From: Ligustrum vulgare
Taxonomy: Eukaryota; Streptophyta; Magnoliopsida; Lamiales; Oleaceae
Direction: 5' to 3'
Length of the DNA: 64,000 bases
Assembly: GCA_963555705.1 (NCBI GenBank)
Contig: OY743190.1
Location: 16,561,491 to 16,625,490 of the forward strand
Below, in pieces: positions 56,401-64,000 of this stretch. The translations under genes were made by a program, and so were the position numbers. Position 1 is the stretch's first letter; each line of letters begins with the position of its first letter. The notes beneath the pieces were generated by a model. It worked only from the letters and a program-made list of their open reading frames with translations. It did no database searches and was not told where the DNA came from.

Positions 56401-59400
56401 TTAGATTTGGTTGACAATGATTGTATGTATTGATTGCAGATGCCGAGCTCGTAAAATACCGGTCTTTCGGGATATTTTTGCCGTGGACACTTGAACCGTC
56501 AACAACCTAGCTTCCTATAAGGGAAGTGCTTCATTTAGTTAAATGTTTATGACCAGTTCGATTTAGTTTTAAGTTTAGAATTTTATTACTATTGTATGTT
56601 TGATGTAGATTACTTGAGTTAATAGGAGTTAGAGTAGGAGTTGAAGTGAGTGATAACTTTTAATAGAGTAGGGTTAGTGCTAGTACCAGGCAAGTCACGG
56701 TAGGAGTTAGAGTCGAAGTTGGAGTTGAAGAGAGTAATAATTTTTTTAAGAGTAGGTGTAGGTCTAGGAGTAGGTAAGTTATAGTCGAAGTAAGAGTCGA
56801 AGTAGGCACTAAGTTTCAAGAATGGGGTAAGGGTAACAATAGGTAGGAGCAGCTCCTAAAATTTCATACGTAGAAGTAAGAATAGTGTATGAAATTTCAT
56901 GTTTTTGTGTTGCTATATATTTATTATTATTGTATAGTTTACCACAGTTTTCTTTAAAATATTTACAAAGATTTGTTTGGGAATGATTGCAGAAGCTATG
57001 TTCGTGGGATTCTGGTCGTTAGGGGATAATATATAAACCAGGGCCGTCTGCAATCCAACTGCATGTAAGTAGTTCATTTATTTAAATTCTTATGGTTCGT
57101 TCGATTTAGTTTTCAGATTTGAACTCATTAATATTGTATGTTTGATGTAGATTGCAAGAGTTAATTGGAGTCGGAGCATGAGTCGAAGTAGGGTCTACAG
57201 TTTCACGAATAGGGGTAAGAGTAACAATAGGTTTGAGCAGTTAATGAACTTTTATGATTCAGAGTAAAAGTAGTTTATAAAATTTAATGATTTGGTATTG
57301 CGATAAATCAATTAATCTATAGTTTATTTTTGTTTTCTTTAATATATTTTTTAAGATTTGGTTGACAATGATTGTTTGTATTGATTGCAGAAGCCGAGCT
57401 CGTAAAATACTGGTCTTTTAGGATGCTTTTGACTCTTGACACTTGGACCGTCGACAACCTAGCTGCCTATAAGGGACGTACTTCGTTTGGTTAAATGTTT
57501 ATTTCGAGTTCGATTTAGTTTTAAGTTTAGAATTTTTTTATTACTGTATGTTTGATGTTCGAGTTAATAGGAGTTAGAGTAGGAGTTGAAGTGAGTGATA
57601 GCTTTTAATAGAGTAGGGTTAGTACTAGGAGTTGGCAAGTCACGTTGGAAGCTAGAGTCGAAGTCGGAGTTGAAGAGAGTAATAATTTTTTTAAGAGTAA
57701 GGGTAGGTCTAGGAGTAGGTGAGTCATGGTAGGAGTAAGAGTCGAAGTAGGCACTAAAGTTTCACGATTAGGTTAATGGTAACAATAGGTAGGAGCAGCT
57801 CCGAAAATTTCATGAGTAGATGTAGGGGTCGTGTATGAAATTTCATATTTTTGTATTACTATATATTTATTATTCTATAATTTACTACAGTTTTCTTTAA
57901 AAACTTGTAAAGATTTGCTTGAGAATGATTGTTGTTAATGATTGCAGAAGCTATGTTCGTGGAATTCTGCTCTTTTGGGGATGCTTATGATGATATACGC
58001 TTGGACCTTCCGCAATCCAGCCGCTCGTAGGGGAAGTTGTTTGTTTATTTAAATTCTTATGGCTTGTTCGATTTAGTTTTCAATTTTTAATTCATTATTA
58101 TTTTATGTTTGATATAGATTGCAAGAGTTAATAGGAGTAGGAGTCGAAGTAGGGACTACGGTTCAGGAATTAGGGTAAGAGTTACAATAGATAGAAGCAG
58201 TTAATGAAATTTTATGATTCGAATTAAGAGTACTCTGCGAAATTTAATGATTTGGTAGTGCGATAAATTTTTTGTGTCGCTGTGTATTTATTATCATTGT
58301 ATAATTTACTACTGTTTTCTTTAAAATATTTACAAATAGTTGTTTGAGAAAAATTATTTTTTATTGATTGCTGAAGCTATGTTCGTGGAATTCTGGTCGT
58401 TCGGGGATGCTTTTGAATATATAAACTAGGGCCGTCTGCAGTCCAGCTGCTCGTGAGGGAAGTAGTTCATTTATTTGAATTCTTATGGCTCGTTCGATTT
58501 AGTTTTCAAATTTGAACTCACTAATATTGTATGTTTGATGTAGATTGCAAGAGTTAATAGGAGTCGGAGCATGAGTCGAAGCAGGATCTACAGTTTCACG
58601 AATAGGGGTAAAGGTAACAAAAGGTTGGAGCAGTTAATGAACTTTTATGATTCAGAGTAAAAGTAGTTCGTAAAATGTAATGATTTGGTATTGCGATAAA
58701 TTAGTTAATCTATAGTTCATTTTTGTTTTCTTTAAAATATTTTCTTAGATTTGGTTGACAATGATTGTATGTATTGATTGCAGATGCCGAGCTCGTAAAA
58801 TACCGGTCTTTCGGGATATTTTTGCCGTGGACACTTGAACCGTCAACAACCTAGCTTCCTATAAGGGAAGTGCTTCATTTAGTTAAATGTTTATGACCAG
58901 TTCGATTTAGTTTTAAGTTTAGAATTTTATTACTATTGTATGTTTGATGTAGATTACTTGAGTTAATAGGAGTTAGAGTAGGAGTTGAAGTGAGTGATAA
59001 CTTTTAATAGAGTAGGGTTAGTGCTAGTACCAGGCAAGTCACGGTAGGAGTTAGAGTCGAAGTTGGAGTTGAAGAGAGTAATAATTTTTTTAAGAGTAGG
59101 TGTAGGTCTAGGAGTAGGTAAGTTATAGTCGAAGTAAGAGTCGAAGTAGGCACTAAGTTTCAAGAATGGGGTAAGGGTAACAATAGGTAGGAGCAGCTCC
59201 TAAAATTTCATACGTAGAAGTAAGAATAGTGTATGAAATTTCATGTTTTTGTGTTGCTATATATTTATTATTATTGTATAGTTTACCACAGTTTTCTTTA
59301 AAATATTTACAAAGATTTGTTTGGGAATGATTGCAGAAGCTATGTTCGTGGGATTCTGGTCGTTAGGGGATAATATATAAACCAGGGCCGTCTGCAATCC

Positions 59401-62400
59401 AACTGCATGTAAGTAGTTCATTTATTTAAATTCTTATGGTTCGTTCGATTTAGTTTTCAGATTTGAACTCATTAATATTGTATGTTTGATGTAGATTGCA
59501 AGAGTTAATTGGAGTCGGAGCATGAGTCGAAGTAGGGTCTACAGTTTCACGAATAGGGGTAAGAGTAACAATAGGTTTGAGCAGTTAATGAACTTTTATG
59601 ATTCAGAGTAAAAGTAGTTTATAAAATTTAATGATTTGGTATTGCGATAAATCAATTAATCTATAGTTTATTTTTGTTTTCTTTAATATATTTTTTAAGA
59701 TTTGGTTGACAATGATTGTTTGTATTGATTGCAGAAGCCGAGCTCGTAAAATACTGGTCTTTTAGGATGCTTTTGACTCTTGACACTTGGACCGTCGACA
59801 ACCTAGCTGCCTATAAGGGACGTACTTCGTTTGGTTAAATGTTTATTTCGAGTTCGATTTAGTTTTAAGTTTAGAATTTTTTTATTACTGTATGTTTGAT
59901 GTTCGAGTTAATAGGAGTTAGAGTAGGAGTTGAAGTGAGTGATAGCTTTTAATAGAGTAGGGTTAGTACTAGGAGTTGGCAAGTCACGTTGGAAGCTAGA
60001 GTCGAAGTCGGAGTTGAAGAGAGTAATAATTTTTTTAAGAGTAAGGGTAGGTCTAGGAGTAGGTGAGTCATGGTAGGAGTAAGAGTCGAAGTAGGCACTA
60101 AAGTTTCACGATTAGGTTAATGGTAACAATAGGTAGGAGCAGCTCCGAAAATTTCATGAGTAGATGTAGGGGTCGTGTATGAAATTTCATATTTTTGTAT
60201 TACTATATATTTATTATTCTATAATTTACTACAGTTTTCTTTAAAAACTTGTAAAGATTTGCTTGAGAATGATTGTTGTTAATGATTGCAGAAGCTATGT
60301 TCGTGGAATTCTGCTCTTTTGGGGATGCTTATGATTATATACGCTTGGACCTTCCGCAATCCAGCCGCTCGTAGGGGAAGTTGTTTGTTTATTTAAATTC
60401 TTATGGCTTGTTCGATTTAGTTTTCAATTTTTAATTCATTATTATTTTATGTTTGATATAGATTGCAAGAGTTAATAGGAGTAGGAGTCGAAGTAGGGAC
60501 TACGGTTCAGGAATTAGGGTAAGAGTTACAATAGATAGAAGCAGTTAATGAAATTTTATGATTCGAATTAAGAGTACTCTGCGAAATTTAATGATTTGGT
60601 AGTGCGATAAATTTTTTGTGTCGCTGTGTATTTATTATCATTGTATAATTTACTACTGTTTTCTTTAAAATATTTACAAATAGTTGTTTGAGAAAAATTA
60701 TTTTTTATTGATTGCTGAAGCTATGTTCGTGGAATTCTGGTCGTTCGGGGATGCTTTTGAATATATAAACTAGGGCCGTCTGCAGTCCAGCTGCTCGTGA
60801 GGGAAGTAGTTCATTTATTTGAATTCTTATGGCTCGTTCGATTTAGTTTTCAAATTTGAACTCACTAATATTGTATGTTTGATGTAGATTGCAAGAGTTA
60901 ATAGGAGTCGGAGCATGAGTCGAAGCAGGATCTACAGTTTCACGAATAGGGGTAAAGGTAACAAAAGGTTGGAGCAGTTAATGAACTTTTATGATTCAGA
61001 GTAAAAGTAGTTCGTAAAATGTAATGATTTGGTATTGCGATAAATTAGTTAATCTATAGTTCATTTTTGTTTTCTTTAAAATATTTTCTTAGATTTGGTT
61101 GACAATGATTGTATGTATTGATTGCAGATGCCGAGCTCGTAAAATACCGGTCTTTCGGGATATTTTTGCCGTGGACACTTGAACCGTCAACAACCTAGCT
61201 TCCTATAAGGGAAGTGCTTCATTTAGTTAAATGTTTATGAGCAGTTCGATTTAGTTTTAAGTTTAGAATTTTATTACTATTGTATGTTTGATGTAGATTA
61301 CTTGAGTTAATAGGAGTTAGAGTAGGAGTTGAAGTGAGTGATAACTTTTAATAGAGTAGGGTTAGTGCTAGTACCAGGCAAGTCACGGTAGGAGTTAGAG
61401 TCGAAGTTGGAGTTGAAGAGAGTAATAATTTTTTTAAGAGTAGGTGTAGGTCTAGGAGTAGGTAAGTTATAGTCGAAGTAAGAGTCGAAGTAGGCACTAA
61501 GTTTCAAGAATGGGGTAAGGGTAACAATAGGTAGGAGCAGCTCCTAAAATTTCATACGTAGAAGTAAGAATAGTGTATGAAATTTCATGTTTTTGTGTTG
61601 CTATATATTTATTATTATTGTATAGTTTACCACAGTTTTCTTTAAAATATTTACAAAGATTTGTTTGGGAATGATTGCAGAAGCTATGTTCGTGGGATTC
61701 TGGTCGTTAGGGGATAATATATAAACCAGGGCCGTCTGCAATCCAACTGCATGTAAGTAGTTCATTTATTTAAATTCTTATGGTTCGTTCGATTTAGTTT
61801 TCAGATTTGAACTCATTAATATTGTATGTTTGATGTAGATTGCAAGAGTTAATTGGAGTCGGAGCATGAGTCGAAGTAGGGTCTACAGTTTCACGAATAG
61901 GGGTAAGAGTAACAATAGGTTTGAGCAGTTAATGAACTTTTATGATTCAGAGTAAAAGTAGTTTATAAAATTTAATGATTTGGTATTGCGATAAATCAAT
62001 TAATCTATAGTTTATTTTTGTTTTCTTTAATATATTTTTTAAGATTTGGTTGACAATGATTGTTTGTATTGATTGCAGAAGCCGAGCTCGTAAAATACTG
62101 GTCTTTTAGGATGCTTTTGACTCTTGACACTTGGACCGTCGACAACCTAGCTGCCTATAAGGGACGTACTTCGTTTGGTTAAATGTTTATTTCGAGTTCG
62201 ATTTAGTTTTAAGTTTAGAATTTTTTTATTACTGTATGTTTGATGTTCGAGTTAATAGGAGTTAGAGTAGGAGTTGAAGTGAGTGATAGCTTTTAATAGA
62301 GTAGGGTTAGTACTAGGAGTTGGCAAGTCACGTTGGAAGCTAGAGTCGAAGTCGGAGTTGAAGAGAGTAATAATTTTTTTAAGAGTAAGGGTAGGTCTAG

Positions 62401-64000
62401 GAGTAGGTGAGTCATGGTAGGAGTAAGAGTCGAAGTAGGCACTAAAGTTTCACGATTAGGTTAATGGTAACAATAGGTAGGAGCAGCTCCGAAAATTTCA
62501 TGAGTAGATGTAGGGGTCGTGTATGAAATTTCATATTTTTGTATTACTATATATTTATTATTCTATAATTTACTACAGTTTTCTTTAAAAACTTGTAAAG
62601 ATTTGCTTGAGAATGATTGTTGTTAATGATTGCAGAAGCTATGTTCGTGGAATTCTGCTCTTTTGGGGATGCTTATGATTATATACGCTTGGACCTTCCG
62701 CAATCCAGCCGCTCGTAGGGGAAGTTGTTTGTTTATTTAAATTCTTATGGCTTGTTCGATTTAGTTTTCAATTTTTAATTCATTATTATTTTATGTTTGA
62801 TATAGATTGCAAGAGTTAATAGGAGTAGGAGTCGAAGTAGGGACTACGGTTCAGGAATTAGGGTAAGAGTTACAATAGATAGAAGCAGTTAATGAAATTT
62901 TATGATTCGAATTAAGAGTACTCTGCGAAATTTAATGATTTGGTAGTGCGATAAATTTTTTGTGTCGCTGTGTATTTATTATCATTGTATAATTTACTAC
63001 TGTTTTCTTTAAAATATTTACAAATAGTTGTTTGAGAAAAATTATTTTTTATTGATTGCTGAAGCTATGTTCGTGGAATTCTGGTCGTTCGGGGATGCTT
63101 TTGAATATATAAACTAGGGCCGTCTGCAGTCCAGCTGCTCGTGAGGGAAGTAGTTCATTTATTTGAATTCTTATGGCTCGTTCGATTTAGTTTTCAAATT
63201 TGAACCCACTAATATTGTATGTTTGATGTAGATTGCAAGAGTTAATAGGAGTCGGAGCATGAGTCGAAGCAGGATCTACAGTTTCACGAATAGGGGTAAA
63301 GGTAACAAAAGGTTGGAGCAGTTAATGAACTTTTATGATTCAGAGTAAAAGTAGTTCGTAAAATGTAATGATTTGGTATTGCGATAAATTAGTTAATCTA
63401 TAGTTCATTTTTGTTTTCTTTAAAATATTTTCTTAGATTTGGTTGACAATGATTGTATGTATTGATTGCAGATGCCGAGCTCGTAAAATACCGGTCTTTC
63501 GGGATATTTTTGCCGTGGACACTTGAACCGTCAACAACCTAGCTTCCTATAAGGGAAGTGCTTCATTTAGTTAAATGTTTATGACCAGTTCGATTTAGTT
63601 TTAAGTTTAGAATTTTATTACTATTGTATGTTTGATGTAGATTACTTGAGTTAATAGGAGTTAGAGTAGGAGTTGAAGTGAGTGATAACTTTTAATAGAG
63701 TAGGGTTAGTGCTAGTACCAGGCAAGTCACGGTAGGAGTTAGAGTCGAAGTTGGAGTTGAAGAGAGTAATAATTTTTTTAAGAGTAGGTGTAGGTCTAGG
63801 AGTAGGTAAGTTATAGTCGAAGTAAGAGTCGAAGTAGGCACTAAGTTTCAAGAATGGGGTAAGGGTAACAATAGGTAGGAGCAGCTCCTAAAATTTCATA
63901 CGTAGAAGTAAGAATAGTGTATGAAATTTCATGTTTTTGTGTTGCTATATATTTATTATTATTGTATAGTTTACCACAGTTTTCTTTAAAATATTTACAA
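47427..64000. repeat. Right satellite array, homogenised 2344-bp higher-order repeat
   Basis: The array edge (47427-48919) holds diverged blocks of about 399, 564 and 435 bp. From 48920 the unit repeats with an exact 2344-bp period: the anchor ATTGTATAATTTACTAC is at 48920, 51264, 53608, 55952, 58296, 60640 and 62984. Block openings within a unit are spaced 411, 556, 386, 557 and 434 bp. Copies differ by only isolated substitutions, such as GAGCAG/GACCAG near 49518 and its equivalents. An identical 66-codon minus-strand frame in every copy is the reversed purine-rich block, not a gene. The array runs off the window. Confidence 0.96.

Noticed and set aside
49587..63851. Identical 66-codon minus-strand frame in every right-array unit
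   Set aside because: It is the reverse of the purine-rich block. It is identical only because the array is homogenised; left-array versions are broken and variable in length.
1..64000. tRNA, rRNA or telomere-type repeats
   Set aside because: None seen on either strand. The initiator-Met sequences found are primer-binding sites only.

Overview
The window looks like repeat-dominated nuclear heterochromatin of a flowering plant, probably a eudicot. I find no intact protein-coding gene, rRNA or tRNA. The evidence is Tekay/Del-type chromovirus remains (integrase and chromodomain pieces, initiator-tRNA-Met primer sites), long LTRs ending TG..CA, Helitron-like CTAG ends, and broken pieces of plant nuclear genes that keep GT..AG introns (an NPH3/BTB protein, a CCCH zinc-finger protein and a protein disulfide isomerase).

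Layout. 1-8051 is a diverged satellite array with a higher-order unit of about 2.34 kb built from five blocks. 8052-17473 is a chromovirus copy (LTR family B) with nested insertions: a solo B LTR sits in its internal region, and a solo LTR of family A sits inside that one with a 5-bp TTATC duplication. 17474-18789 is a probable Helitron carrying an NPH3/BTB fragment. 19527-27236 is a non-autonomous LTR element on the minus strand (557-bp LTRs, PBS and PPT recognisable). Its 6.6-kb body has no coding region and is mostly four consecutive tandem-repeat arrays (units about 48, 73-74, 58 and 104 bp). 27237-29334 is AT-rich debris with a family A LTR fragment and another Helitron-like end. 29335-32385 is a decayed minus-strand family B element, split in its protease region by a 1497-bp solo LTR with GCAAT duplications. 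32386-41318 is a family A element with nearly identical LTRs but a wrecked pol. 41319-47426 holds Helitron-like ends, a GC-rich promoter/leader piece, and a mosaic of gene fragments. 47427-64000 is a second array of the same satellite, here homogenised to an exact 2344-bp period.

How the parts relate. The two satellite arrays meet the 39-kb island at almost the same phase of the repeat, so the island may have interrupted one array. The LTRs of families A and B and the gene-fragment mosaic share a module of 'GGGACTAAA' words, TATA, CT-rich tract, GC-rich leader and 5' splice site. It is antisense to the LTR in family A and sense in family B. Family names A, B and C are local labels. All similarity calls were made by eye and no database search was run.
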